Below the pieces are notes generated by a model, which worked only from the letters and a program-made list of their open reading frames with translations, was not told the DNA's origin and made no database searches. The translations under genes and the position numbers were made by a program. 64,000 nt of DNA, from the NCBI GenBank assembly GCA_026874595.1, contig CM049306.1:78952142-79016141 (forward strand), given 5' to 3'. Within the stretch, counting starts at the first letter, position 1. Every line of letters starts with the position of its first letter. Shown in pieces: positions 1-12,497 of this stretch. Source of the DNA: Sipunculus nudus. Taxonomy: Eukaryota > Annelida > Sipuncula > Golfingiida > Sipunculidae.

Positions 1-504
1 GTCCGAAATCGCAATACCCTGCCGTTATTGGTTGGGCTATTTTTACTCATTGCCAACTTCGTATAATTGGTATACTTGTATTTGCCAAACCCAGTAGTAA
101 ACCGGAATGTCTATAAAGCAAATGTAAAGTGACCATCGCGTACGGTGACTCTCTGGTAATCTCCCTATTCTTGGGAGAAAATTAACATTTTTGTTGGCAA
201 TATTTTGCGTTCCATAAATTTAAAGTTCACACTTTTATTGCTTCGTTTGTAATCTTGCCATATTACAATGAAGTGAGTGTCAAACTGGTGTACACCAAAC
301 CAGGATGTTATTCCTGCTTCCCCAAGATATCGCTTCTAATACAGGCAGGGAAATCATTAAGGTGCAAATTTAATAAAGAATAAGGAAGAGTGTAATAGCT
401 TAACACCCGTTGAATTGAAACAGTCTGACAGAGCGGCGTCAATATATCTTCAATGTGGGGGAGATGACGCGTAGGTGCGGCAGGATAATCATCGTTCGGA
501 CAAC

Positions 505-558
<54 letters not shown>
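505..558. repeat. (TA)n microsatellite
   Basis: Pure TA dinucleotides with one TG interruption. Confidence 0.9.
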
Positions 559-560
<2 letters not shown>

Positions 561-999
561 CTGTGTGACACACTTCAAATATGTTACAATTAAGTATGAA
601 GTTTTAGAAAATAAAGTATTATGTTTCTAAACCAGGTGGGATTTATATTTCACGGTAACCTCAGAAATGGAACAAACGTCTGTAATTCTTATTGTTAATA
701 TATTTCATTTCCAATGCATAAATATTATCCTCTGAACAGCAGGGGGAATGATTACATCGACCATCCCCCTCTTGTTTAAAATGTGTGTGTGTGTGGGGGG
801 GGGGGTATATAACCCCTTTCCCCCCACCCGTGTTGACGCCCCTGGTTTGACACATTGAGACTTTAAAAATTACTAGTCCCTTATGTTGTTCTTCTTTTTA
901 TTATTTTTTTTGTGTGTGGAGGTAACCGCCTCCTTTTTTTAAATGCTAACTTAGCTACGTATATGTACATCTGCATGATTCCATTAGTGTTTCGGGCTA

Positions 1000-1288
1000 C
1001 ATGACAGGGCAGTATTGCACGCTTCCTCTCATTTTTATATCCTGGCGTAAACCAGGCCCGGTGACTAATGCACCTGCGAGCCCTGGGTGCGTAATCGTCC
1101 CCATTGCTGGGTCATACCACAGATGAACCCCCGAAAGGCGCACTCATTTGTGAGTGAAACACAGCCGTTGGACACGGCCTTCCCATTAAGCCTCAGCCTG
1201 AGTGGGGGCCGACTGTGAAAAATCTCAACACCTCGGCTGAGATTCGAACTCGGGATCCCTACAGAGGCAGATGTTCTACTGAGAGTTT
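1000..1288 (-). mobile_element. tRNA-derived SINE, family 2
   Basis: On the minus strand the B-box-like CCCGAGTTCGAATCTC is followed by a body with TTTCACAGTCGGCC and AATGGGAAGGCCGTGTCC, and ends near the pair of gtttacgccagg and ccaggatata segments. It resembles the V-SINE-like elements described in molluscs, but I cannot name the family. A diverged relative is at 21975. Confidence 0.55.
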
Positions 1289-2122
1289 AAATAATAAGGT
1301 AAATTGACCAATTCCCCCAGTGGCAAAATGCCGTACTAACAATCATAAATCAGGGATTGTGGCCCTTAATGGAAAATATAAACTTGCGGGATATATAGTA
1401 CTCGGTGTGATCCCTTCAAAATTTCAGTGAAGTTAAATAAATTGCCAATGCCAAATGGGAGTTCATCCGTAGCGGCGGAATCATGATTAAAAGGTCTGTA
1501 ATGTTCTGGGTGGAGCCAAAGTGAGTCACCACGGAAATACTGAATACTCTTTCTTCCTAACATCGGTTGATCTTTCCTCAATTCATATACATACAATATT
1601 GCCTTCCCTATCATGTAACTTTCCACTGTCTTGGTTGATATCATATCTGGTTATTATTCTCCGGTTACTTAAATAGTGCTCTTGTATTTCTGCATTAGAT
1701 TTGACCAATGTTCAACCGACATTCTACCCTTTTATCGCAAAAATATTAGGTTTGATGAATTTATAGCCAGTGCTCCTATGTTAAGCTTGTGCCGTTTGTA
1801 AACAAAAACATTTTAAAACCAGTAACGCAAGAATTGACTCGGAATAAAACTTCTTTAATTATCTAAACTTCAGAGGTCATATTTTTACCCGTGTCTGTTG
1901 GTCTATTGGATTATTTTGTAAAAACTACTGACCCAATTTCAACAAAATTTTGGGAGACGCGGAAACCAACAGAACCATAACACGGGGCGGATCCAACTTG
2001 ATTTGCGCTCTATTGAGTGTCATCTAGCCACTTATTAAATCCTTATTTCTCCCGGGACTTCCTCAACCATTTCACCAGTTCACTTATTTCAATGATGAGA
2101 CATGATTAACGTCACATGCTAC

Positions 2123-2125
<3 letters not shown>

Positions 2126-2180
<55 letters not shown>

Positions 2181-2350
2181 TATAAACACATGTATATATG
2201 CAACTAAATTCAAAAACCTGTTGCTTTCTTTGTTACAAAGCTGATTACCTCCAGTGTGCAGCTTCAAGTAACGCTTGTGTGTGTTTAATCGAATTTGCAT
2301 TGGCATTTGATTTAATTGAATCATTTTCATTTACTGCATTGAGGCACATG

Positions 2351-2402
<52 letters not shown>
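2126..2402. repeat. Two (TA)n arrays upstream of receptor exon 1
   Basis: Arrays at 2126-2177 and about 2354-2402, with about 175 bp of unique sequence between. The second ends 36 nt before the exon. Confidence 0.9.
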
Positions 2403-2404
<2 letters not shown>

Positions 2405-2438
2405 ATCTGAAACTTTGACTTACAATGTTCCTTTTCAG

Positions 2439-2660
2439 ACTGCCCGAATGGACTTTATGGGCCAAATTGCACTATGAATTGTTCAACAAACTGCGAGGGT
2501 ATCTGCAATAAAACTAGTGGAGCATGTCCGGGCTGTAAATCCGGGTACTACGGTTCACACTGTAAAGGCATGTGTGGAAAAGGTTGTAAGGGGACGTCTT
2601 GTAATCAGAAGTATGCCGTCTGCACTTGTTTGCCTGGGTTCGCACGAAGACGATGTCGTG
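2439..2660 (+). CDS. MEGF10/Draper-like receptor, EGF exon 1 of the visible part
   Basis: This is an internal coding exon of 222 nt (74 codons). It is bounded by the acceptor ttccttttcag and the donor G|gtaagc, with phase 1 at both ends. The translation starts CPNGLYGPNC and continues with the closely spaced cysteines of tandem EGF/laminin-EGF-like modules (CNKTSGACPGC, GYYGSHC, CGKGC, CTCLPGF). This CxxGxYGxxC register is typical of MEGF10/11, PEAR1, Draper/CED-1 and SCARF-type scavenger receptors, whose ectodomains bind apoptotic cells or other ligands outside the cell. Upstream exons with the start codon and signal peptide must lie outside the window, since no further EGF exon is visible in 1-2438. 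A (TA)n array at about 2354-2402 lies just upstream of the acceptor. The family call is firm at the level of a multi-EGF receptor; exact orthology is not established. Confidence 0.85.
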
Positions 2661-2777
2661 GTAAGCTTATCCCCAGCGCAATCCACCATATATCTTAAAT
2701 ATACTATTTTAAGAAGTACAACATTGTATTACAACATCATGTGGTGATATTATACAATATAAGGAAATATGATATAT

Positions 2778-3010
2778 GGGGCATGGGCAGCTGAGTGGTT
2801 AAACGCTCGGCCTTCTAAGCTAGCGACCGGGTTCGATTCCCGTCGTGGCTGTTAGAGTGGGTTGTATCGGCCTGTCCAAGGTCAATGGTTTTCTCCGGGT
2901 TCTCCAGTTTCCTCCACCCTTAACGACTACCGAGCGCCAAAATCTAAGCCATGGAGAGTGCCTCATATTAGTTATAAGACTAACTAGTTGTACAATCCAT
3001 GTAAAATGAA
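2778..3010 (+). mobile_element. tRNA-derived SINE, family 1, copy 1
   Basis: The head reads GGGCAGCTGAGTGGTTAAAC and has a good RNA polymerase III B box, GGGTTCGATTCCCG, at about 2827-2840. The body (ctccgggttctccagtttcc, accgagcgccaaaat, gagtgcctcat) and the end (acaatccatgtaaaat) match the copies at 29241 and 48179. It lies in the first visible intron of the receptor gene. Confidence 0.75.
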
Positions 3011-3520
3011 GAGAGCGTATAAAAGTTCGTGTAATATGTATTATATGTAATATTGCAGTATTTAGTGGACACAAAAATGTTTTATTCATTATCATAATTG
3101 AGGCTTATAGAAAGATTAACATTTGGTTTCAACAAGGATAATGGATCAAGTGAGCTGACTAACACGGCAATCAAACAAGCTCAATTTACGAATTATAAAA
3201 CTGCCTACAATAGTTAGGAAAAATAAAGAGGGGAAATACAGGCTGTCAATAATTTTTTTGAGGTGTCTAGTATTAGAATTATAACTGCATATATAACGCG
3301 TTAAATATAATGAGTAAAACGCTCTTTTACATTACTAGGAAACTTAAAGATACAAATGAAAACCTGATAACTATATTGTTAACAGGTGTATAAAACTTCA
3401 CTTATGATATCTAAAGCGTTACAAGTTATTTAAAAACAAACTATACAAGAAATGAACAACATCTCATCTAGAATTATGCAGTTTGTGCGTTTAACACAAT
3501 AACTTGCCTATCTGTTTCAG

Positions 3521-3745
3521 TTTGCCAAGTTGGTCTATACGGCACTAACTGCACACAGAGCTGCCCACGTTATTGTGATGGCGCTTGCAACCAAAATAAC
3601 GGGGCATGCACCGAGTGCAAGCTGGGGTTTTATGGTGACAAATGTAACTCACCTTGTAGTAAAGGGTGTGACGGAAACGGCTCTTGTGAAAAGAGTAACG
3701 GAGAATGTCATTGCAAAATTAGCTATACTGGACCGAAATGCACAT
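3521..3745 (+). CDS. MEGF10/Draper-like receptor, EGF exon 2
   Basis: This is an internal exon of 225 nt (75 codons) between the acceptor ctatctgtttcag and the donor T|gtatgt, again phase 1-1. The translation starts CQVGLYGTNC and carries CPRYCDGAC, CTECKLGFYGDKC, CSKGCDGNGSC and CHCKISYTGPKC, the same one-and-a-half EGF unit as the exon before it. The symmetric phases mean exons can be added or skipped without breaking the frame. The correct frame has no internal start codon, so a longest-ORF view of this region shows a spurious overlapping frame instead. Confidence 0.85.
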
Positions 3746-4350
3746 GTATGTATAATTACAGTATCAATGTATCAGTAGCATAATGAAAGACCTTGAATTT
3801 CTTCTTATATTTATTCACGTTATTATACCCCCGCACATCAAAGTCTTACCACATTTTTAATGTAATGTGGAATTGCCAAATTGCAGCCATGGTCCATTTG
3901 CCGTGGTGCCAATTCTAATTTGGCATACGGGCAATAGATGTATATAGTAAAAATAAGTTTAAATAACACTATATTAAAGGCCTACTTGAAATTAAATTTT
4001 TAATGTAAGACGGAAATTTGCAGATAATGAATTATATATCTGAAAAAGCCAACGCCATCACTATTTTTATATTATAGTGACAGTGGAAGTCTGGGCAAAA
4101 AATCGTGAATTATCTTGGAAGTCACGCAAAACTTAATAAGTTTTATATAACACATTGCAAACGACAGTAAAACAAAGGAAGTAAGGACTGAAGGGAAAGT
4201 GAAGTCCCTCTTTATTTCTTTACAAAATATTACATAATCAGTGACGAGTATTGTCGCGAAAAGACGACCCTCCCCTCCTCTATACACACACAGAGAGGCA
4301 AGGCAAAAGTTTGAAATAATGTACAGAGGAGTAGGACGTGGCCAACTTGT

Positions 4351-4634
4351 AAAAGGCCGTTCACATAGAACGCTGCGCAGCAGAAAATGATCAGTACATG
4401 CAAATACACTATGGTGTCACATGACGAGTACATGCAAAATTGCAAATACACTATGGTGCTCACACCAAACGCCGCGCTGCGCCGCGCTGGGCAGTGCTGC
4501 AAAGCAAAGCTGATAAAAAGTTAAATTTTCTACCCTTTGCAGCACTGCCAAAATGCCTGGCCGTTTATTCAGTATAGTATTTGCAGCGCCATGCAGCCAT
4601 GCAGCGCGGTGCAGCGCCGCACAGCGGGCCTTTA
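4351..4634. mobile_element. GC-rich palindromic MITE-like element
   Basis: It contains a perfect 15-bp inverted repeat (GGCAGTGCTGCAAAG 4490-4504, CTTTGCAGCACTGCC 4535-4549) and repeated GCGCTGC/GCAGCGC motifs on both sides. It ends aaaggcc...ggccttt. The overlapping open frames are by-products of the palindrome. Confidence 0.45.
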
Positions 4635-5439
4635 AGGCGTAGGATTTCCGTGCTGAAGGTCCGCAGTTCGGACCTTTCCGGTGTCGACCGGCCAACCCCC
4701 TGAACTGTGCTTATGTCAGATTTTAGATGGCATTTTTTGTTCATGGCTGGCAACCTCGCTAGAAAGTATGACCATATTCCTAGATTTAAGAATCACACGG
4801 TAGCCAAGGAGGCATTTGACCATCAAGATCAAAAGGTCAAATATGGATAAAATTTCATTTTCACCTATGTTTACAAATAATCTGCAATTTTAATAATAAA
4901 AATGAGGTTGTACTGATATATGTTAATTTTTACTGATGGAATACATGATAAATAAGAAGGAAATTGTGAAAATAAATACAAATTACTCCTTTCATATTGG
5001 GTTTATGTAAGAGACAGGGAGGCATTTTAATTTCATTTAATTTTAGGTTCCAATTTATGGTAAGATAGACGCTACAAAATTGTTAGACATTGTTTTTTTA
5101 AGTGTTATTTGCATGCTATATGGTTACATTCAATGTCAACGGGCAAAGAGTTAACACAATCATAAAGAAAATATAACTGCGTTTCAGTATCCTTCGCCAT
5201 CCGCCGTTTTTGTTTACTATATGCATTTAGCAAAAATTAGCAGACGTGCAAAAAAAGGACATAATTTTTGGTATTACACCAAATTTTTTATATTTTCATC
5301 TTCAAGGTCAAATTTCAAGGCCAAATGGGGCAAATTATATCATTTTTTTAAAATGAATCCAAATATAATGTAATTTAATTTTAATCATGCATTAAGTGAG
5401 TTGCCTGGTTTAATGAGGTGTTACAAGACATATCAAATG

Positions 5440-5665
5440 TGAAACTGGTGAATTTTAATATTTTTTTATCATTATATTTAAATTGTAAGGTCAAAAGGTC
5501 AAATGTGGCAAATTATATCATATTCCAAAAATAAACCGAAATACAAATACTTTCAGTTTAAGCATGTATTACTCGAATCGGTTGGTCTATTAGGGTATTA
5601 CTTAAGATATAAAATGTGGAATAACTGTAAAATATGAAGACAATTCAATTTAAAATATATATTTT
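5440..5665. repeat. Left arm of a fold-back pair
   Basis: This segment matches, in inverse, 9100-9304: aatacccta-ta-acca, aataactgtaaaatatgaag, acaattcaattta and aaggtcaaaaggtcaaatg. The 3.4 kb between them holds a further related segment (5690-5765 with 7425-7500) and an A-rich minisatellite. Confidence 0.5.
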
Positions 5666-7604
5666 CCGATAATGGCATTACCTAGGGCAATATATACCGA
5701 ACAATTTCCAAGAAATAAATTACTGGTACCTTCTTGTTCAGATTTAGCAAACTTGCTTGGAAGTATTAACCTAATATTTTATAGCCTGTTTTTTTTAAAG
5801 GGGGGAACCCACAAGGTCACATTCAAGGTCAAACGATGATTTTGACATTACTTTACGTTTTCTGCATAAAAAGATTTCATAAATATGATCCGCATTAATT
5901 TTGCAATTTTGTTTGCATTTTTCTTACTTTTTTCTTAACGCATCATAGTGTATCTGATGTCTGTTCCAATACCTTTTTTCTTGCTAAAACATTTCCAGCA
6001 TAACCCTGACACAACCAGTGCATGGCTCATTAGATAATTGGACGAATTTACAATTTACTGATATTTAGAGTTTTGTATCTCTTTTGATACCTGAGCAACT
6101 GACCCGTGGGTCATGAAGCTCAGCTGAGCAGCAAACAATTTAAGCCTTGCATTCACAACAGGAATTTCATAATGTGAAAGCCATCTTGGGATTAACTTAA
6201 GATATTAACCTTTGACCTTCTGACATCCGCCGTGAGTGACGGGTGACACATGTGCAAATTGAATCCAGTCATGACTGGTCTATACAGGTTGAACAAGAGA
6301 AGAATATGAATAAGGTCACCCATTTTCAAACCCCTCTGAGAATTTGGTTGGGACATGTCTTACAAATTTTTGGGGAAATATCAGTTATCACAAGAAATCC
6401 GAAAGATGATGAATAATAATTCGGCTAATTTGACTTGTACGTCAAGGTCACCAGTTTTTTAACTCTTCTGAGAACATGTCAGAAACGATATGTGTCAAAT
6501 CTGAAGAAGACAATATACAGTGCTTCAAAGGTTTATTCCGCAGTTTTGACAAAGACGATGATAACGACAGATGATGGACTGAAAACAATGTCTCCCATGG
6601 AGAAGGGGGGAGGGCACAATAAACACGTCAGGTTTCAGGAGACTAGATGAATCAGAGTTTAGAATTTGACACCTTTGCTGAAATAAGACAATCTTGAAAA
6701 TGAGAGGAAAATGCGTGACAAATAGAAAAAAAAATACAGGTGGCGCCACCAGTCTTTGGGAACTGATATTTCTAGTCATGATTAATATGCATGTATTGAT
6801 TATTGATGTTATGATCTAGTAAACAATATGTTTAGGAAACCTTGCATAATGGGAAGAATGACTTCCAGAGCGCTCAAAATGATGTTTTTTGCCCATGTAT
6901 AATCCTTATAAATTAGGGAAGAGCGTCATTATTTAAGGTTTCCGAGAAGATTATACTATGATATCTCTAGAAATTAAATTAGATGTTTCTACGTCAATTT
7001 GCCACGACCTGTGTCCTTCTGACTTATAGGGAACTTAATCATGTTCTTTCACATAACCCACAGAGTGTAGGGCACAGTGACATAATTTAAAGTGTCCAAG
7101 GAGATTCTTTATTGATCTCCCTGGATGTAAGGTAAGAAGATTCTAGGTCCTCGGTTACGATTTGTGTTGTTGCTGCTAACTGACAGAAAGATGGACGGAC
7201 AGACGGACTTTCACTCGGCTAAGCTAACAACCAATCAACACATCTGAAACATATCTAAAATGAAAGTACAGTGTATTTGGATTCATTTGATAAAATAATA
7301 CAATTTAACTGGTCTGTTGTTGGTTAAAAGGCATTGGAACTGTTACCAAATCTTCCGAATTAACCTGAAAATGGGAAAAAATCACAATTTTGGGAAAAGA
7401 AATCCATAGGCCATATTACTAGTTCAATACTGCTAAGCAAGTTTGCTAAAACAAAAAAGTAGGTATTCGGTCCAGCAATTTATTTCTTGGAGGTTTTATA
7501 TAAGTTTCTGTTTTAAATTGTCCTAAATTACGGAAGCTGATTTAGAACACAGAAAAAAAATATTTATCTCGAGATAACATCTCGAGATCTCGACATAGAA
7601 TTTC

Positions 7605-7836
7605 GCAAAAAAAAAAATTTAGGAAGCAAAAAAAAAAAATTTTTTTGAAGCAAAAAAAAAAATTTTAGGAAGCAAAAAAAAAATTTTAGGAAGCAAAAAA
7701 AAAAATTTTAGGAAGCAAAAAAAAATTTTTAGGAAGCAAAAAAAAATTTTAGGAAGCAAAAAAAAAAAATTTTAGGGAGCAAAAAAAAAAAATTTTAGAA
7801 AGCAAAAAAAAAAAATTTTAGGAAGCAAAAAAAAAA
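7605..7836. repeat. A-rich minisatellite, unit about 20 bp
   Basis: Ten or eleven tandem units of TTTTAGGAAGC followed by 8-12 A. The GGAAGC block is almost invariant; the A-run length varies. It is preceded by ctcgagataacatctcgaga, a CTCGAG palindrome pair, and followed by tctttcgagatctc. Confidence 0.8.
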
Positions 7837-9034
7837 TTATCTTTCGAGATCTCCAGAAAAAATATCACACTTGTACGAACCATTCGAAGCTGAATTGACA
7901 TAAAACAAAGCAACCTTATGGGGACAGTATACGTTAAGAGTGCTTACTATTGCAATTATAAAACAAAGACCATGTATACTGTGTTTAACTGAACGGTAAT
8001 ACAATATAATTAATTTAAAATCAATCAAGTTTGTATATCCCCTGAGATAAGGCGAGTTGAAGAAAAGTTCAATATAAATTCAATATTTAATATTCATATC
8101 CGTAAGGAAGATGTCAAAGCCTAAAGAATCTGAAACATTCTACCTGAACGGCGGATTCGGAGCCATGTCTGTTAAATCACTCAAATAGAAATGTTTAGGT
8201 CTGCATGCATGCATTGTGGGTACCTTATTATTTTAAGAATACAAATAAATATGAGCTTCTTATAGAAACACGCTTTTTGTACAATTTCTTTCAGCTTTTG
8301 TTTTATTGAAATGGTGTGTCGTTTTATGGAACATGTGTTAGACCATCATAAATTAAAATATGCTAAAACTGATTACTGTGTTTTGGGTAGGTACGCTGGG
8401 GGGGGGGGGGGGGTCGGGGAGGGGCGTTGCTTCAGCCCCTAAAGCCCAAGTCTTGATCCACTATAGCTCTTACTATAGCTCAGATTAATTTAATCAACCT
8501 ATCTTCATAAATGTTTTATATTCATAAATAAACGGTTTAAAATTTCGATCATCTCTCATCATGATTTTTCTTCAGCAAAATGCTCTGCTTAGGTCTTAAA
8601 GTCGCTATTCACCTGCCTTATTTATAGAATCTTTGTAATACAGGCTAACTCTGCATATTCATATTAAAGAAGTGAAAGTAATCATAAACATAATCTAGGT
8701 AAACATAATCTATTAATCTTTCATAAAAATGAGCCAATGCCATGGGTAAAGGCGGTGTCTTTGTCTATATCCACGTTTTTTTATAACATGGGTCGGGGGG
8801 GGGGGGGGTGCAAAAATTGCCACCGATCGTAATAGAAAGACGTCCGGCAGAAACATCTGACTTCAATTCAGAGATTACAGATTTCTGTAAATGACAAATA
8901 CTGCATTGCTTAATTCACATGCTCTAACGAATATCAACTAATGATCTTTCAATAACTCGGTTACATGTTTATATCTGTATGTTAACACTTGCTCAAGTGG
9001 CTTGTGTACAAGTAGCCTTTAGATAAAATGTTTA

Positions 9035-9304
9035 TACGTCACGAGATAAATATTTTTTTTCTGTGTCCTAAATCAGCCACCGTACTAAATAAAGCCGTTA
9101 ACAGGAAATTTTAAATTGAATTGTCTTCATATTTTACAGTTATTCCAAATTTTGTATATTGCGTAATACCCTAATAAACCATTCGAGTCGTTCAATACAT
9201 GCTTGAAATAAAAGTACTTAGGTATTTGGGTTTATTTTTGGAAAAAAACATAGCTTGCTCCATTTGACCTTTTGACCTTGCACTGTGACCTTGAAGGTCA
9301 AATG
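9035..9304. repeat. Right arm of a fold-back pair
   Basis: Inverse match to 5440-5665. Its left part (gagataaatattttttttc, tgtgtcctaaatcagc) is also the inverse of 7535-7580. It ends with a cluster of TGACCTT/AAGGTCA motifs. Confidence 0.5.
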
Positions 9305-10432
9305 CTTCCTAGGCAACCGGTTGATTTTGAAACATTAAACCATGGTCATACATTCTAGCGCGGTTGCCAGTCTTGAACAAAAAAATGCCACCGAAAGATT
9401 TATTTAGGGTTTTGGCCGGTCGACTATCAATGGCATATTGGTGAAATATGAACCACAGAGATTCCCTCTAATGTCTTAACGACAGGTTATGACTTTTAGA
9501 TTAATCCTAACCATATAAAACATTAAAAAACTGAAATCCAGAAGGCTTAATAAGATCATATCATTCTTATCATATGAATACCTTCATCCTCATTCAATAG
9601 ACAGTGCCACCAACAGGCAATGGGCCTGTCCTAAAAAATATATGTATACATGCACGGAAACGAAATCAAATTCAATATGCTTACGGCCAAGACCCATTAG
9701 TGGATTAACATGTGTAACAGTGCGTCAGTAACTGATAGCCAACAGAACCGGAATGCAAGTTGAATAATTATAAGGCAGATATCCGAGCGAAGATTCATTT
9801 TCATCACATATTACCATTTTGTTCCTAGATATTATCACTTCTGATCACCCCTCAAATGTTGAGAATGGCAAACATCAGCATCTAACAAAAGACATCAAGG
9901 TTATTAACCTGTTATGAGCAAGAAAAGTTGGGTCCCCAGCTAGAAAAAAAAATCAATTAGTTTGCCTCAATGTCAGAATCTGAAACAAAGCTATATGCTA
10001 TATTTCAGGTTAAACGACACCTTTGAAACTGGAATGAAATCAAAGTGCGATCGAATGCTCGTTCTGATGTTCTGAAACCTACAGTAGGCTCGAATGCACT
10101 AGCGAAACATTCAATAAAATATTTTTATCGATAGCAATACAAACTTGATAAAATTACGACCCAGTAACGAGACCTTGATAAAGTGGTCGCATTTTCGAGG
10201 TTGTCTCTTAGCGAGGTCTGATATAAAAGAGAAAAAAAAGGAACCGTGAAAGAACCGTCGTTATTTTGAGGTGGTCGGTAAAACGAGGTGGTGTTTAGGC
10301 GAGGTATATTATTATCATTATAATTATTATTTATTAATATTAATAACTCAGAGTTTCACAAATACGACCACCCCCAAATTAGAACCACTTTTGTCGGTCC
10401 CCAAGGTGGTTGTAATTGTAGGGGTTCCATTG

Positions 10433-10462
10433 TATATATACAAATATATATATAGATATATG

Positions 10463-10506
<44 letters not shown>
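10433..10506. repeat. (TA)n microsatellite before receptor exon 3
   Basis: An imperfect then pure TA array that ends 15 nt before the splice acceptor. Confidence 0.9.
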
Positions 10507-10507
<1 letters not shown>

Positions 10508-10521
10508 TTAATTTTGTACAG

Positions 10522-10737
10522 ATTGCAGCAACACACATTATGGGAAGGACTGCGCACAGACATGTCCTGATAACTGCAAGGGTGTCTGCAATAGAAGTGA
10601 TGGATCATGTCCAAGCTGTAAGTCCGGGTACCATGGTACACGCTGTACAGCCCGATGTGGGAGAGGATGCGACGGAAACTGTAGTCAGTCTGGGGCCTGT
10701 ACCTGTAGAGATGGCTTCTCGCCTCCAATTTGTACAG
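10522..10737 (+). CDS. MEGF10/Draper-like receptor, EGF exon 3
   Basis: This is an internal exon of 216 nt (72 codons), phase 1-1, with the acceptor attttgtacag and the donor G|gtaatg. The translation starts CSNTHYGKDC and includes CPDNCKGVC, CPSCKSGYHGTRC, CGRGCDGNC and CTCRDGFSPPIC. A (TA)n array ends about 15 nt upstream of the acceptor, so the polypyrimidine tract is poor. A second AG four bases into the exon (ttgcag) would break the phase. The intron before it is about 6.8 kb and full of repeats, with no further EGF exon seen inside. Confidence 0.83.
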
Positions 10738-10923
10738 GTAATGTTAAATATTGTAAGTGTAATATGATAAAATGTGGGCAGCTATTATATCTGCTAAAAA
10801 TAAGGTGCATAAACCTCGCGATTTTGGTATCAAGGCTTACTCCATTTAGTTTTCTTCAAATTTGCTGGAGGGAGTGAAGAAAATATTCATCGTCCCAATA
10901 TACCGAATATGACGTAATAAGCG

Positions 10924-10949
10924 CCCCCCCCCCCCCCCCCCCCCCCCCC
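10924..10949. repeat. Poly-C tract (26 C)
   Basis: An uninterrupted C run next to the inverted-repeat end tgacgtaataagcg at 10911-10924. Confidence 0.9.
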
Positions 10950-12026
10950 GGATTTCGGAGATCACGTTACGAAAACTAAGGGATGAGCCATCCTAACCTC
11001 ACTTTTCTCACTAGCCAATATAACATGGGGCAACGTAATGCTTTCATTTCTCCCCGCCAAGCTTTAAAGTAACCGCCAGTATTTAATCTATCTCCGTTAG
11101 GCTTTATTATCTAATATAATAATAATATTAGTTACACACAACAGAATCAGTGGTCAAGTGTGTCATAGATAACATTGAATGACTGTGTCCGTGAAGGCCG
11201 ACCCTGCAGGTGGCCATGCTGATCAGTTGATCTGAATTCAGGTACGTATGTGTATGCAATGAAATATATATACTTACCGTATTTGCTCGTGTAGAGGACG
11301 ATAAATTTTATCCTAACAAAATTATTTGGCAAAGAAGGGCGGCCGTCTTATATACGGGTACAAGTTTTTCAGCGTCCTCAGGGCAGCCCAGGATAATTTA
11401 CAGCAATCCGCATTATTACGTCGGTCGAACTGGATGCCGTGAATATCGATGATCATGTCCGTATAGTGGTAATAGACACTGTATAAAGAAAATTACAATG
11501 CTTTGTTTTTGTTTGAATTTATCGTTTATACATCAGATTCACATGTGCACATAGTTAAATAATTGGTAAGAAAAATTTGCTCTTGCCGCATTGACACAGG
11601 GATTTTAACTGAATCAATAATAGACAATATATGAAAAACCTTCTGACAGTAGAGCCAGTGATTTTCCGTGATCGCGGAATCGCGGAACTGACTGACCGAA
11701 ACGGAATTCCCAATTCTGAAAATGTATAATGTTTTATTGTATTTTTTGCCAAAAATATCTTTTAATTCACTTGAAACATGTATGCAGTGATATAATTGCC
11801 GATGCCGCTGACAGCGTGCGGGGCTTACCCATGTACTCAAGATCCCAGAGCACTGGGTTTATTTGTGTGTATACAGCGCTCGCGCAAGGGATACTGGGAA
11901 CTTGTCTACTTGGCTAAATGCCATTCAGTAGCACGTATATGCGTATTAAAACAAGGATGATTTTTTCATATGGTGCCGTAAAATGTTCACGAGTCTAGTG
12001 AATGCAGACGCTGTCAGCTGGCTTGC

Positions 12027-12497
12027 AGGACACGTGGCTGTATTTATTTTCCCTATATAACATCTATAAAACACCTGAGGTTTTGGCCTCTTTTAAATAA
12101 TTTTCAAAATAAATTCTGATATTAAACTTTTTTTTACCTGAGAATTTGTTGTTTCTTCAGTCAAACAAGACCAAGAAAAAGGGGGCTTGTGTATCTCATT
12201 TTTTAACCATCCTGGCCCGAATGCAGTGAAGCCCAAAATACCCCACCAAGCAGTCCCAAACAAGCATTTGGACAACATCTCTTTTATTGGCCATAGATTT
12301 TTAAAAAATTGACCAATACTGTCAATTTTATTGGAAATTATGCTTAACATACTTAAAAATCAAACAATGGGGTGTTTTTGATGCTCCAGCACATGATGGC
12401 TAGAGCCAACCAGAAAAAGCCAGACCATTTACTACTCTCCTTCAGGTTCAGGGCTTGGTGACCCCAGGTCATGTAAACAAATAGGACCACGTGACCT
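12027..12497. mobile_element. 471-bp dispersed element, copy A
   Basis: The unit starts AGGACACGTGG and ends CCACGTGACCT, an imperfect inverted terminus built on CACGTG. It is repeated without gaps at 14134-14604 with only two visible mismatches. On the minus strand it holds an exon-like open stretch (IGQFFKNLWPIKEMLSKCLF ... EETTNSQ) between ttgacag and cag|gtaaaa. The origin of that stretch is unknown. Confidence 0.65.

Noticed and set aside
2815-2845. Functional tRNA gene
   Set aside because: A B box is present, but the sequence continues into a conserved SINE body found in three copies and does not fold as a clean cloverleaf.
3530-3778. 82-codon open frame over the second EGF exon
   Set aside because: It is an out-of-frame shadow. 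The phase-consistent frame gives the cysteine-rich EGF pattern with proper splice sites.
4417-4753. Minus-strand open frames of 62-92 codons
   Set aside because: They run through a palindromic GC-rich MITE-like element.
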